From Diorhabda sublineata (Eukaryota; Arthropoda; Insecta; Coleoptera; Chrysomelidae): DNA of 64,000 bases. Each line of letters opens with the position of its first letter. Position 1 is the first letter of the stretch. This document shows, piece by piece, positions 48,665-59,800 of this stretch. Where the stretch lies: the NCBI RefSeq assembly GCF_026230105.1, contig NC_079478.1, forward strand, positions 4,541,653 to 4,605,652, given 5' to 3'. Made by a program: the position numbers and the translations under genes. The notes beneath the pieces were generated by a model, which was not told the DNA's origin, did not search any database, and was given only the letters and a program-made list of their open reading frames with translations.

Positions 48665-48937
48665 CCTTATAATATACGTATGCCCTGTAGTACGCAGACG
48701 TTAAAAAATAACAGTTACAAAACCATCTCTACCTCTTTTCTGTCTGTGGCAGCGTCTACCATAAGATCTTCTACGTCACCAGAACAACTGACTGGCTGGT
48801 CTGTGAGTCGCCAGGCCATCTCATGCGTATATGAGGAGGACAACCGTAGTCTCAATCATCACTGTGCTCCAATTATTTACAAAGCGCACTTTACGACTAC
48901 CCGGAGATGTTTAACTGTTGCGTCATAGGCGCCGTCG
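48665..48937. other. GC-richer island, no gene called
   Basis: About 270 bases of higher GC with no recognisable coding. On the minus strand CAGTCAGTTG at about 48787-48796 resembles an insect initiator (TCAGTY), so a promoter is possible. The 82-codon plus frame has no motif. Confidence 0.3.
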
Positions 48938-48939
48938 GT

Positions 48940-48979
<40 letters not shown>
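48938..48979. repeat. (GT)n microsatellite, about 20 units
   Basis: Uninterrupted GT run at the edge of the GC-richer island. Confidence 0.95.
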
Positions 48980-48984
<5 letters not shown>

Positions 48985-49262
48985 ATCGTTCTCTTTTTCT
49001 CTCATCGTTTCCCTCTCTTATCGGAAAGGTCACCACTCTGTTTCAAATCACATTAATTATTCATTTATTTATATACCTTTATAAACGGATTATCTCGACG
49101 TTTACTGTAATCTGTGAATAGACATTGATTAAATAAGACCAAATTGGAGTTTTCCGCAAAATTATGTTTGATAAGATTTAATGAATTTTTCCGGTTAAGT
49201 AGTAGGTTAGTACAAAATTTAATACTCTTACTAAATTACACGAAATATTTGTATTGTAGGTT

Positions 49263-49712
49263 ATGTCTCATGTAAACCAAGTCGATTTTCAAAATTTAGT
49301 AAAAAGGTGTAGATATTGCAAAAAGAGAGTAGCATTTTCACTTGACTGTGTAACTTGTAAATCAAGCTTTCACCCAAGTTGTGGGAAGCAAGTAGGAGTG
49401 GTAACTAGCGAAAATATCGTCACTTGTTGCCAAACGTGTGCAGAAAGTGGGGTTAGAGCTGAGAAAAAGCACTCAGAAACCAAAACAATGGACGAGAAAA
49501 AGATGAAAACACTTATTCAGACCATGTTCAAGGAATCTCTGACCATTTTTCAGCAGTCTCTTTACACAGAGATCGGTGAATTAAAACAGGCAATCCAGTT
49601 TTTGTCAGAGCTCTTCGGTGAGCATAAAGGTGTCAAAAGTGACCTTATAAATGAGGTAATGAGTTTAAAAAAAGAAAACAGAGAGTTGAAGGATCGAGTG
49701 AATATGCTTTAG
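49263..49712 (+). CDS. LINE ORF1 protein: PHD-like finger and coiled coil
   Basis: 149 codons from ATG to TAG. Residues 16-59 hold a zinc-binding pattern: RCRYCKK, DCVTCKSSFHPSC, then CCQTC, i.e. Cys4-His-Cys3 spacing of a PHD finger. A heptad-rich helix follows from about residue 85 (IGELKQAIQFLSELFGEH) to the stop (LKKENRELKDRVNML). Such ORF1 proteins bind element RNA. Beyond the stop the same frame continues with ERLDTIEQLEKANNLIVVGI, so the TAG is a truncating mutation in a longer protein. A further frame (49823-50026) carries DDSPILIKLKNQAVKQA, the usual C-terminal domain. The open part is therefore a fragment, though unusually well kept. Confidence 0.75.
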   Translation: MSHVNQVDFQNLVKRCRYCKKRVAFSLDCVTCKSSFHPSCGKQVGVVTSENIVTCCQTCAESGVRAEKKHSETKTMDEKKMKTLIQTMFKESLTIFQQSLYTEIGELKQAIQFLSELFGEHKGVKSDLINEVMSLKKENRELKDRVNML

Positions 49713-50127
49713 GAAAGATTAGACACAATAGAACAACTGGAAAAAGCAAATAATTTAATTGTTGTAGGAATCTCGAAACAACAAGAAGAACCGAAACAAA
49801 TTGTCGAAAAGACTTAGGTATAATGAAAATGAAAGTTCAGAATAATGATATACGAGAGGTCTACCCAATAAGCAAAAAGGATGATTCACCAATACTTATT
49901 AAGTTAAAAAATCAAGCTGTAAAACAAGCAACATTGAAGCAGGTGAAAATTCAAACGAATGTGTGCAGCATACGTAATGAATGGCAAGATATATCTGAAG
50001 AAGAAAGGCACCGATCGACCAACTAGGATCAGGTTTGAAGAAGACATGGTACTATGATTCATCCTTACCTTATTAATGTGATATGAAATAAAACCAAAAA
50101 CTCAAATTCCTGAAATGGCTGTGTTTG

Positions 50128-50545
50128 AAAATCTGTACATAAATATTAGAAGTTTAAGGAATAAATTATGTGACTTACATGATATATTATTAGCAAGTAA
50201 CAAAACAATCCATTTAATAGTGCTCACAGAAACATGGATGTAACCAACGAGCAAGATAGTTATAATGCAGTGCACGATTGTAGAAAGACTCGAGGAGGAG
50301 ATACAAGTATTTACTTAAGAAATGGGTTGAGCTACATTCAAAACAAACAACACATACCAAATATTGAGGACTGCAACTGTGCATGCAGCCTATAGAGCAC
50401 CCAGAAATAATCATGAAATTTTTACAACAGAGCTAGATAAACTGCTAGAGAAGTAGAAGAATCCTACCATTCTGATTGATGATATCAATTTGGATCTGCT
50501 GAAAGACTCACAATTTTACGGAACAACCTAAATATTAAAGACTAC
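50128..50545 (+). pseudogene. LINE ORF2 endonuclease fragment
   Basis: LYINIRSLRNKLCDLHDILL and LIVLTETWM are the first two conserved blocks of the apurinic-type endonuclease (the latter with the catalytic glutamate in ETW). After a frameshift, NEQDSYNAVHDCRKTRGGD fits the third block. Then AAYRAPRNNHEIF and LIDDINLDLLKDS match Y-R-P-P and G-D-F-N, with the second degraded to DDIN. Stops and frame changes make it inactive. Sequence after 50545 no longer reads as LINE. Confidence 0.82.
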
Positions 50546-50559
50546 TTAGCCATCTAGTC

Positions 50560-51380
50560 TATAATTCTGTGTTAGGAGTCTTGAAACTTACCTATATCAT
50601 TTTTCTTGAACCACCGTCACCATTGGTAATTAACTACATACTCGGGGTATGTTTTCCTTCTTACATTACCTACGGAAGTATGCACGAATTAGTTGCCATG
50701 AATCTTCACACTAACTCTCGATCAAGATACACTGTTTGGAGATGGTAATAGCCGTATTCTGCCAAGCAGTTGTAAGCACGCCATCTTGAGTATCTTTTAT
50801 CTTCTTCCAAATGTTTTAGGATACGTAGAATGTCTTTAACTCGCGATTTTCGCGACAAACTTCTAATCTCAAATCTTCTAAAACTCCTTCGATTATCTTC
50901 AACAACCAGTGGCCCTAAATGACTATGGAACTTGCCACTGCCAAATTCATGTTATGACTTTTTCTATCCTGTCGCACGAGCTTGTTTATTGTAGATACAA
51001 GTCCTCATAGGCGCAAATGTACATCAAACTTCTTATGGTTAGTATATGCCCCTCGAACTAGGAATCTGACGCTGCACTAAACTCCTCAACTCTTCTTGAA
51101 GATGGATCTAACATCTAAATTTTCCCATCCTCTATTTATTTCTAACACTTAAGGGTTTCGATGATATGAGTATTGGACCTCCTGACGTAATAACGCATGT
51201 TCTTAAGACCATACGATGGTTTTTTGTTAGTCACAAAAGACCTCTTCCATCAATTTGAAACGACTCCAACCCATATTTTTCCCAAACTGATAACGAATCA
51301 ATGCCGAATTTTAGTTTCGAACCCAGAACCACAATATTAAGCACCTTTATCAATTTCGTTATATATCTGTTAGGTTAAAT
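50560..51380. other. Unidentified; one long minus-strand open segment
   Basis: On the minus strand, about 50725-50960 stays open for roughly 75 codons and contains RFEIRSLSRKSRVKDILRIL and YSRWRAYNCLAEYGYYHLQT. It looks protein-derived but I cannot place it, and the flanking sequence is broken. The whole stretch is less AT-rich than average and may be one old insertion. Confidence 0.35.
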
Positions 51381-54300
51381 TGCTTGATTGAAAGTTCATT
51401 ATAATTTTCAGACGTTTTTTCTGCTTCTTTGTGCTCAGAACACTTTTATAAAGAGTTTGATAAACTCAGTGAACATTATAATGGTCAAAAATCGCATAGG
51501 CATAGTTCCGCCTCCGTCCGTTTCCGCAATTTTATCTTACATATTCCGAGTCCCCACCCCGCCTGATCTTATATACCAAACTCCACCACCAACCTTCACC
51601 AGCATGATACGAAAGTCTAGGCTTTTTAAGTATTCTCACCGACTCTCGCTTTGTAAACGAGCCTTTGATAAATTTGTGATAAAAAATATATTTTTGGTTT
51701 AATAAATTTATAGTCACACTTTTGCGTACGTCACTGATCGGCTTAGCAGCTTACAACAAAGGATTTTTTTGTATTTTTTTCACTTTGTTCAACTAAAAAA
51801 TCAATACTTTCATAACTGTTGAATATTACTCAGTCTAGATCGTTATTTTCCCCAAATAAATACAGTTCTCCTGTTTGGTATTTATGCGAATAAAATAATA
51901 AGTATAAATGACACAAAGCAACTTCAATTTATATAGCAGATGCCAACAGCATTCCATGACAAAAGAAAAAACATCTTAAATTGGAGAATGGCATGACTTC
52001 AAAGAGAAAATATCATCTTCACGCAATACTTAACTCCATTCATGGGCGGCACTTTAAATCATGAAAATAAATTTACAACATACCTATATTCACTTGTTTT
52101 CTTTAGATGGTACAAATAAAAGGATAAAAAAAGAGGTTAATTTATGTGTTGCTATAGATATAGAAAAAATTAGACGAAAATTTAAAATATCTTTATTTTG
52201 TTGCTTTGTATTATCAACTTAGACGTGATATTTATACATAATGCTTTGCTCCTCCTATGGTCTATCAAGAAGTCAACGACGTGCAGATTTTTTAAACTAG
52301 ATAATATATCTACAATGTCGAGTTTGAAAAACATTCCAGGTTTTTGGTGTCTCGTAAAAATCATACTCATTTTAATTCTAAAGCGTTTGATGAAGATTCT
52401 CTTGAATAATACATATTATAAAATAAATAATGAGTGATTCTACTACTTGAATTAATTAGGTATTGGTGTCTTCCGTAACCAAATTCTTGTACAAAACAAT
52501 CTGAATGTAAACATCAATTAGATAATGTCAGATGGGGATGAATTGTCTGAAGGAGAAAAGCCTGCTACTTAATCCATGGGAGTATGTTTCTTCATTTCAG
52601 TAAACAAATTAAAATTTTGGTTGTTCAAAACTCTTTCTTTTATCACGGTTTTTACGCATTTCAGTCAGAAAAATTTCGAACATTGAAATGCCATCATTTC
52701 AACGTCAAATCTAACTAACTCCAAAACCTCCCAAAAAGATCTATTTGTTATATTTACAGTGACATTCGAATTGTTACACCCAAGAGCGAAACAATTGCAA
52801 ATGAAAGACATTTTATTAACGTGTACATTTCTGTACACGCCTAGGAATCGGCAAAAAACAGGGCCGATGTCTGCTTGTGACACTTCGTTCTAAAAATATA
52901 CAACTACATAGAACATACGTTCTATGAGGTTTGAATCTAGAGATCGACAAAAAATCTACGCCAGCCTTCATAAAAACAATTTATTTTTCCTGGTTCGCCC
53001 AACACCAATATCTCGTACTGTTAACAATAAGCTCGAAAAATTTAAGTTTGTTGCTCAAGACACTTTTTATTCTATAAATTGAAAAATGTTGCTAAAGGTT
53101 AAAGACACCTGTTCAAATCATCCTGCAAGTGTGCAAACGCTTCCTAAATTATAAAAATGTTCTATGAAGCATGCCTTATGAAAAGTCAACAAATCGATCC
53201 TTTTTATGCAGAAGATATGATAAATACAAAAGTTAAATTTTTTATTTGTAGATTTCTGTAGGACATCAAGAATATTTCCAAAAATCTCATAATTTTGCGT
53301 AAAAGAGTGTGGATGCAGCTCCTGTATACTTAGGGGAATATACACCATGATTGTAAGATCAATAATAGCTCAAGCAACAAAATTCTGGTAGAAAAAAGTA
53401 TAGTAACAATCGTTGAAGTGAGCAAGGTACAGAGGCTTGTTTATATCTGCATCAACAACTGTGGTTATCTTAGGCCTGTTACGTTTTTCTTCAAATATTT
53501 TAATATTCCTTAGTTCACTTATTGTAGCACTGTAGTCACTTTTGATTCATTTCTTCTAACGTCAAGTATCTACTGAAGTTAACAATCAATTCATATTCAC
53601 TGGTAAGTTTTTCTAATATCTTTTCAACTTTGCTTTTTGTATATAATCTTTCATAATTTCCTCTTAATCGTATTAATATTTATTTGGAGAACAGAACGAA
53701 TTGAATGGACCAGATTCATATATGGTTAAATTTTTTAAAAATATGAATCCATTTTTTTTATGTTAGTGCATAAGCTCCTTTTTATTCAAATCTGTTCTAT
53801 CTACTTGTTCCTTCTTTAGTAAACTCCATCTGTGTTCCCGTTCCCTTTCTTATCTTATTTTTTCACAGTTCTACAACTTCCAGATTGGAGTTTGACTACC
53901 ACCAAGGACCCAACCTTTGCACTACCATTAACACACCAAATTCAAAATTCAAAAGTCTCTAGCTGGAGAATTGAGGTTACATGTTATCACATCATCATAG
54001 AAAAACATTCCAACGCGTCTATAATCAGACTAGTTAAAAGTTAAAACAGTCTATAGAAAGGAGAATTATTAACTGAGGAGAATGGAAAGCACTTGTAGTA
54101 AAAATGCCCCGTTCTTAAGCTATCAGTTTATGTTTTAACAAAAACAGATAATTTTCAGAAGAACATTTTGAATCGCCATCCAAAAAACATTATATTCCTT
54201 GAAAAATAAGTTGATTACAACAAGAAGTAATTTATCAACTCGTATATTTTGAAGTCAAGTTTACCGAGTAGATTTAGATAGATTGACAAAATCATTTTTA

Positions 54301-54420
54301 ATGATATGTCATTAAGTTGCATAATATTATTGCTCATTAAATCACTTTAACTTAATATTTTTATTTCTTTGAATTGTTTTACACTGTATTACACACGGTT
54401 TACTATTTAATATTAGTTAG
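51381..54420. other. No gene recognised
   Basis: AT-rich sequence with short frames only. CATAGAACATACGTTCTATG at 52910-52929 is a short palindrome without further context. Confidence 0.4.
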
Positions 54421-54422
54421 TT

Positions 54423-54881
54423 TTAACATTTATCCTGAATATCCCTATTAAAGAATATATGGATTAGTGGATACCTCCATGGGCACTTCTGCACGTCCTG
54501 CATTGTTTTCGTGTACGCCATATCGTGCTTCACATGCCTGTGGTTATGGATTATTATATTACACTTGAAGTTCATCCAACCGCCGGCAGCGGACACAGCT
54601 GCTCTTCCGAATATTTCATGCCTCCATATTTTCTTTTTATTGATGTTACATACACTGAGTGTTGACGATATAAAATTAGTAGAAAGAAATCTAGTAAAAA
54701 AATAATACCAAAAATACGGACAGAAAGAGATGATTTTTTCCTTATCGTTATCATTAATTCTTGTGACGCAGTAGTACTTGTTGTATACCCACGGAAAGAA
54801 ATTTATTTGTATACTCCCCACTCCAATTCGCTTTCTAAAAGCAATAAAAATAGAATCTTTTGAATAAATTTGTGGTGCCAA
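54423..54881 (-). CDS. Uncharacterised 152-codon open frame
   Basis: The longest unexplained open frame in the window: ATG at 54881 to stop at 54423. The middle is Phe/Tyr/Ile-rich; the C-terminal half contains KIWRHEIFGRAAVSAAGGWM and a His/Asn-rich stretch with IIIHNHRHVKHDMAY. No domain, signal peptide or convincing membrane helix is visible. By composition a 152-codon frame is unlikely but not impossible by chance in 64 kb, so it may be a repeat-derived or novel coding segment. A plus-strand frame overlaps 54511-54705. Splice sites around it are not evident. Confidence 0.25.
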   Translation of the reverse strand: MAPQIYSKDSIFIAFRKRIGVGSIQINFFPWVYNKYYCVTRINDNDKEKIISFCPYFWYYFFTRFLSTNFISSTLSVCNINKKKIWRHEIFGRAAVSAAGGWMNFKCNIIIHNHRHVKHDMAYTKTMQDVQKCPWRYPLIHIFFNRDIQDKC

Positions 54882-54884
54882 TTT

Positions 54885-55255
54885 ATTACATTCGCAGGTA
54901 AGTGAAGTTTTTCTGATATTTATTTATTAACCTAACCTAAACAAGAAGATACAAAATGTTTAGATTCGATCAAAAGACCATACTTGGTACGGTAACGATT
55001 CTGCGCCAAATAAATTACGTGTTCCAACCAAACAGTTACCGTTAAACGAATTATTCTGTTTTGTGTTCCAAGCGACTTAGGTACCATTTGTGATACATTC
55101 CGATACTCGGTTGATAACAAGTACTGTTACAAGAACCGTGCATAACCGGAGATTGCGCAGAAAATATAATTTAAACGCTTCCAATAAGTTTTCCAAGAAC
55201 GATCCAGACTAGCAGGTTGGAACAAACCTTATTGGTTCTAATAATAATAATACTA
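54885..55255. other. No gene recognised
   Basis: Short stretch with inverted words around GGTACGGTAACG and CAGTTACCGT, perhaps remnants of Tc1 ends, but not demonstrable. Confidence 0.3.
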
Positions 55256-55259
55256 ATAA

Positions 55260-55935
55260 TAATTTATTTCAAATTAACCTATAAACATTTGTTGTTGCCT
55301 GCTCTGGACCTAATACCAGCTACCAATCGCTTTTTCATGGATAGAATAAGTTTCTTTACTCGATCTTCTCCGATATTAGTCGTTTTGAGGTACAATTTCT
55401 TTTCTCTTAAACTCATCCCATAACTGGTCGATAGGATTTAAGTCTGGGCTACGCGCTGGCGAATCCATAGCAATTACGACATCCTGTAAATAATAACGAA
55501 TGAAACCTGCACTATGTGGACAGGCATTTCTTCTATGTATGGGTTTGCTGTTAGTCCCCCCTACATGGCATGACTAGTTTCAAAAATAACCAACTCGGTT
55601 TTTGCTTTCATTGAAATGTCCTCGTAGACTATCCAAAAGCCATGTTTTCTTTAATACAATACCCCGCGAATCTTTCTCAAGGACTTTTGTAAACTCATCC
55701 TCTTCTATGGCTACCATGCAGGTACACTCTGCTTTCGTCTAGAAAGAGAACGGAGTCCCATTGATCATCAGTCTAATTAACGTGTTAATTGACAAATCGT
55801 AGACGGGCTGGGGTCAATTTGGAACGAATAGCGGGCCCTTTTGACTAAAAGTTAACTGCCTTAAATCTTCTTATGACTGTTCAACCAGTCCTAACATTAA
55901 TCTGAGATTTTTTGGACTTAAAAATCCAGTCTCTT
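55260..55935 (-). pseudogene. Tc1-family transposase relic
   Basis: The minus strand carries pieces of a Tc1 transposase. RYQETGF (about 55930) is the end of the first helix-turn-helix. KGPLFVPN lies further on. WDSVLFLDESRVYLHGSHRR (about 55700-55760) holds the first catalytic aspartate. DSPARSPDLNPIDQLWDEFK (about 55420-55475) holds the third motif. The tail reads RVKKLILSMKKRLVAGIRSR before AGNNKCL near 55290. The family normally has about 340 residues. Several frameshifts and stops are present and the second motif region reads only as NACPHSAGF. Inactive. Confidence 0.85.
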
Positions 55936-56480
55936 GGTAACGACGGTAAACTCCAATTCAAAACATTTCATAAACTCTGGAGAAAATTATGTAACGGGAT
56001 CTAGCATTCTACGTATTTCTTTGGAATTAGGTAAAACATTGGTAGATGAATGCAATGAAACTGAAATTGATGAAGACATTGTAGAATTGAAAAGGGAAAT
56101 AGCTTCATTAATTTTAAACACACTTAAAAACAGATATGAGAGCAACGAGAAAACTCGTAATCTATTGCAGACTGCCACCTTCATGGACCCACGTTTTAAA
56201 GGATCCTTTTTTAGTTAAGCAGAAAACCAGATAATTGAATATATAATACTTACAACTTAGTAGCGAATTAGAAATAATTTCAGTTTCTGAGAATAGAGCT
56301 GCGTCATCAGGAAAAAAGAAAAGCAGACTTTCATCAATTTTTAAATCTATTTCCTTTTCTTTCCCAATGTCCAAAAAAGTTTCTCTGTATTCAAGCTTCC
56401 AGTGTTCCATCTGAGCGAGTATTCAGCAAACGATGGATCGAAAATAATCGATTATATTTTTCGATAATTTCCCAGCCCTA
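55934..56480 (+). pseudogene. hAT transposase C-terminal relic
   Basis: The frame from 55934 to 56218 reads YVTGSSILRISLELGKTL, DEDIVELKREIASLILNTL, and LLQTATFMDPRFKGSF, the helical domain preceding the dimerisation region of hAT transposases (usual form ATFLDPRFK). Further on in another frame, about 56393-56470, QASSVPSERVFSKRWIENNR gives the hallmark PSERVFS of the hAT dimerisation domain. The N-terminal BED finger and the first catalytic residues are missing. It abuts the Tc1 relic directly at about 55935 in the opposite orientation, so one inserted into or recombined with the other. Confidence 0.85.
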
Positions 56481-56484
56481 GTGG

Positions 56485-56780
56485 CAATAAGTAGTTACAC
56501 TAAATATCGAAAATTTGTACAGAACAATACAGTTGCATCTGAATCCACACTTACTTAAATGAAGTGAAGTCTATTACACTCTACAAAACACTGCTTCAGA
56601 GTATTTTTTGATCCCATTATATCAATCAATACCACACCACTCCTATAATCCATCACAATCATGGTTGTGCAGATGATATTTTTCCTATATCAGGGCCATT
56701 CCATGATACATCCTGTTGAAAGTGAGTATCTTCCAAGAAAAAATTTTAAGTTAGGTAACAGAAACTACAAGAGTTTTTAT
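56485..56780. other. RpS11 downstream flank, no gene recognised
   Basis: About 300 bases between the hAT relic and the RpS11 poly(A) signal, with nothing recognisable. Confidence 0.5.
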
Positions 56781-56787
56781 CATATTT

Positions 56788-56793
56788 TTTATT
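56788..56793 (-). terminator. RpS11 poly(A) signal
   Basis: AATAAA on the minus strand, 22 bases past the stop codon (56815-56817). The short 3' UTR is typical for ribosomal protein genes. Confidence 0.8.
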
Positions 56794-56814
56794 TTAAAAA
56801 GAATTAATCATAAC

Positions 56815-59800
56815 TCAGTATTTTTTGAAACTCTTCTTAGAACTACTTCCTTTTGTCACCTTCAATACATTGAATCTTACTGTCTTTGAGAGAGGTCTGC
56901 ATTCACCAATTGTAACTACGTCACCAATTTCTACATCCCTAAAAAAGTTGAATCGATATGTAAGTCGTAAGACAATATTTTTATTATGTTAAAAAACTTG
57001 AAATGACCAGCTTTCAAACAGAAATTATAAACACAATATTGCAAAAACGAATAACTATCTTTGAATTTTAGAAACTCAGTATCTTCAAATCAAGCATATT
57101 AAGCATTTTGGGCCCTAAAAATATTAAGGGCAAGTCTCAGCAAATAGAGAGAGCCTCATAGGACCAGCATTCTCAATTCTCCAGATTGTACCAGTGTAAA
57201 TATCATCTGAATAAATGGGAAATTTAAAGTCTCTAATGATCACCAAAAAAATTTATACCCAGAAACCCCACGTCATCATCTCAATATTTCCGAATTTTTA
57301 ACTTCCTACTTTTTAAAGTTTTTATTTTCATAGAGGAAGTGCATTTAAACACAGAGTGTTGAATTCTGGAACTGTTTAACACTTTACTTCGGATTTGGTT
57401 CCCTCTTTGCTCTTTGAGATCACTCCTTTCTTTCTCTAGCTTGAATAGCTAACCAATATAGGTCTTTTTGGTGCTCAGAAAAGATTGAATGTATTGAGAA
57501 ACCAAATTTCAGTGGTTCTCTCCTCTTAACACCTTCACTAAGTTAGTGTCTGCTGACAGTTTGCCAATGTGTGATTCCAATACCTCACTGTACACGTATA
57601 CAGAGTATTATCTGGAACTCTATCGCAGTTCAGACAGAAATTGTGTAAGATGATACCTAACTATATAATGTTGCATGTGTGGTATCAATAACTTCTTCCC
57701 TCTTCCTATTTGATTTTGCTCCCAAGAATTTTTCCATGGCACAAGTCCTCTCTTCTTGTGCTATTCTCACTAGAACAATTGCTATCACCATTAGGGCTGA
57801 CTCAGAGACTGACTGATAGATAAAGTACAGTTAAAGGTAGATACATCTCCTTCACGGTTATTTTAGAAACCAACTCAGAACTTAAATTCTTGATCAAAAA
57901 TTTCCTAGTAGTCTCAAAATCAGACAAATTTCCCCAGTTTCAATCCAATTGAAGATTTATAATTCCACGAGAAACACAAGTTTATAATAGAAATATATGA
58001 AAACATCAATTTCTTCAGAATGATCTATTTACCTGAAGCAAGGTGACAAATGTACAGACATATTCCTATGTCTCTTTTCAAAACGATTGTATTTTCTGAT
58101 ATAATGCAAATAATCTCTACGGATTACAATGGTTCTTTGCATCTTCATTTTTTGAACTACTCCGGTGAGTATGCGACCACGGATAGAAACGTTTCCAGTG
58201 AATGGACATTTTTTGTCTATGTAAGATCCTTCAATAGCCTAAAAAGATTTTTCAAAGTTATGTTACTTATAAATTTTACTTACGCAAAATGCCCCATTAG
58301 ATAAATCAGCATAGGAAAAAATCTGTACAAAACATCAATTTGTTATTTCAGAATCAAATAAACAGCTTTTACAGTAAGTTTGCGAATATGTAAGTTGATT
58401 AATGTTTTAAATTGTCGCCATGTTGATTGGAGTTCAATTTTATTCAATCAGTAAGAAAATAAGTTGAAATTGTGAAAATTTCATGGGAACATGTTTTTTA
58501 GCGTGCAAAAGTTTCAATTTCAATTTCAACTTCCAATGGAGTTTTTATATCTTTTTTTAGGGAAATATCATTATTATCTTTAACAGTAACTACTCCTGAA
58601 TTGCAGAAGAAACAAAAAATTCTGATACAATTGCAGCACTGCTGTTAACATTTAGAATGTAATATCCCCCACATTGGATATTTAGATTTTATTCAGTGTC
58701 CACAATTGTCACTATAAATTTCAAAATTGAGAACTGAATGTAAAAGCTTTCTATTTGCAAAGCAATGAATGAAAAATATGATAAGGGATATAGAAATTCT
58801 CAATTATGTCCTGTGAAACATGTAGCAACAAAACATTTTAGAAACCCAAAAGCCATTATAAGAACTAAATTGGAATTTTTTGTAAAACACTGTGTACCAC
58901 CAGCACACAGTCACAGTTACACTGGCACTCTTTAAATAACATCACAGATCACTGATGTGGGCAAATGCCCTATGGGCTTGACATTTATTTATGCTGGAAA
59001 TTTGCCCAAAACCTTTTTAAGCAACTAAAGTTTGAGCATTTATAAAATTTTTCAATAAAATGTTTTTCAATCTTAGCTGATTTTGATATCACTTCCATTA
59101 TTATGTATTTGTAATGTCGAGCAAAAGTTCTGTCATAAAACGCAAACATAAACCTCATCTCTTTCTGAAAAATGGAAAATAATTAGAGGTATGATGGAGG
59201 TGAAACCCTTACAGCCATATCTGAAATTTATTGCATTGGAAGAGCTAAGGTTTACGACATTATGAAAAATAGATAAAACATTGAAAATTTTTGTAAAATC
59301 TGTTGAAAGAGAAGAAAAAATCTCAAAACAAGTGAAGGAACTCTATATGCATGGCTCCGACAATAGAAAAATAGACATGCTCTAACTTCATGAGATGTTC
59401 CAAAAGAGAAAGCTAATTTTTTTATCAACAAATTTTAAGAAGCACCATGGTATTCCTTTCATACAGATAAGCGGTGAGAAATTATCTGCTGATGAGTTAG
59501 AAGTGTCTAGTTTTATTGCAACTCTAAATGCAAAAAATCACCAAACTGGGCTTTACACTTGAACAAGTTTACAATGCCGATGAAACTGGCTTGAATTGGT
59601 GTCAACTTCCAACAAAAACATTTGTAACATCAAAGGAAGAACAGTTTCTGGTAGAAAAATGCAAAAAGTATTTGAAGTGTTGATGTATTTGTAGTAAACA
59701 AATAAATTCACCAATAAATTGAGCCCAAAGGTTAGTTACTGGCTGAAACCTAAATAAATATTTTAAATGACATCACCTGAAGCTGTTCATGCTATTAGAG

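Larger units (their letters stand above)
49200..50545 (+). mobile_element. CR1-like LINE: ORF1 and endonuclease part
   Basis: Two successive coding parts on plus: an ORF1 with a PHD-like zinc finger and coiled coil (49263 to about 50025, with stops) and the N-terminal endonuclease of ORF2 (about 50128-50545). The reverse transcriptase is absent, so either the 3' part was lost or the copy was rearranged. Unlike most LINE copies it keeps the 5' end. The zinc-finger ORF1 points to the CR1/L2 side of non-LTR elements. Confidence 0.8.

Noticed and set aside
52910..52929. Short palindrome CATAGAACATACGTTCTATG
   Set aside because: Arms of eight bases are common by chance, and no repeat or gene context supports a function.
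56162..56410. 82-codon minus-strand frame
   Set aside because: It overlaps the hAT relic, whose hallmark PSERVFS lies on the plus strand.
57137..57279. Possible box C/D snoRNA in an RpS11 intron (ATGATGA and CTGA on minus)
   Set aside because: The boxes are over 140 bases apart and no terminal stem or second box pair is evident.
58050..58304. 84-codon plus-strand frame
   Set aside because: It is the antisense of RpS11 exon 3.
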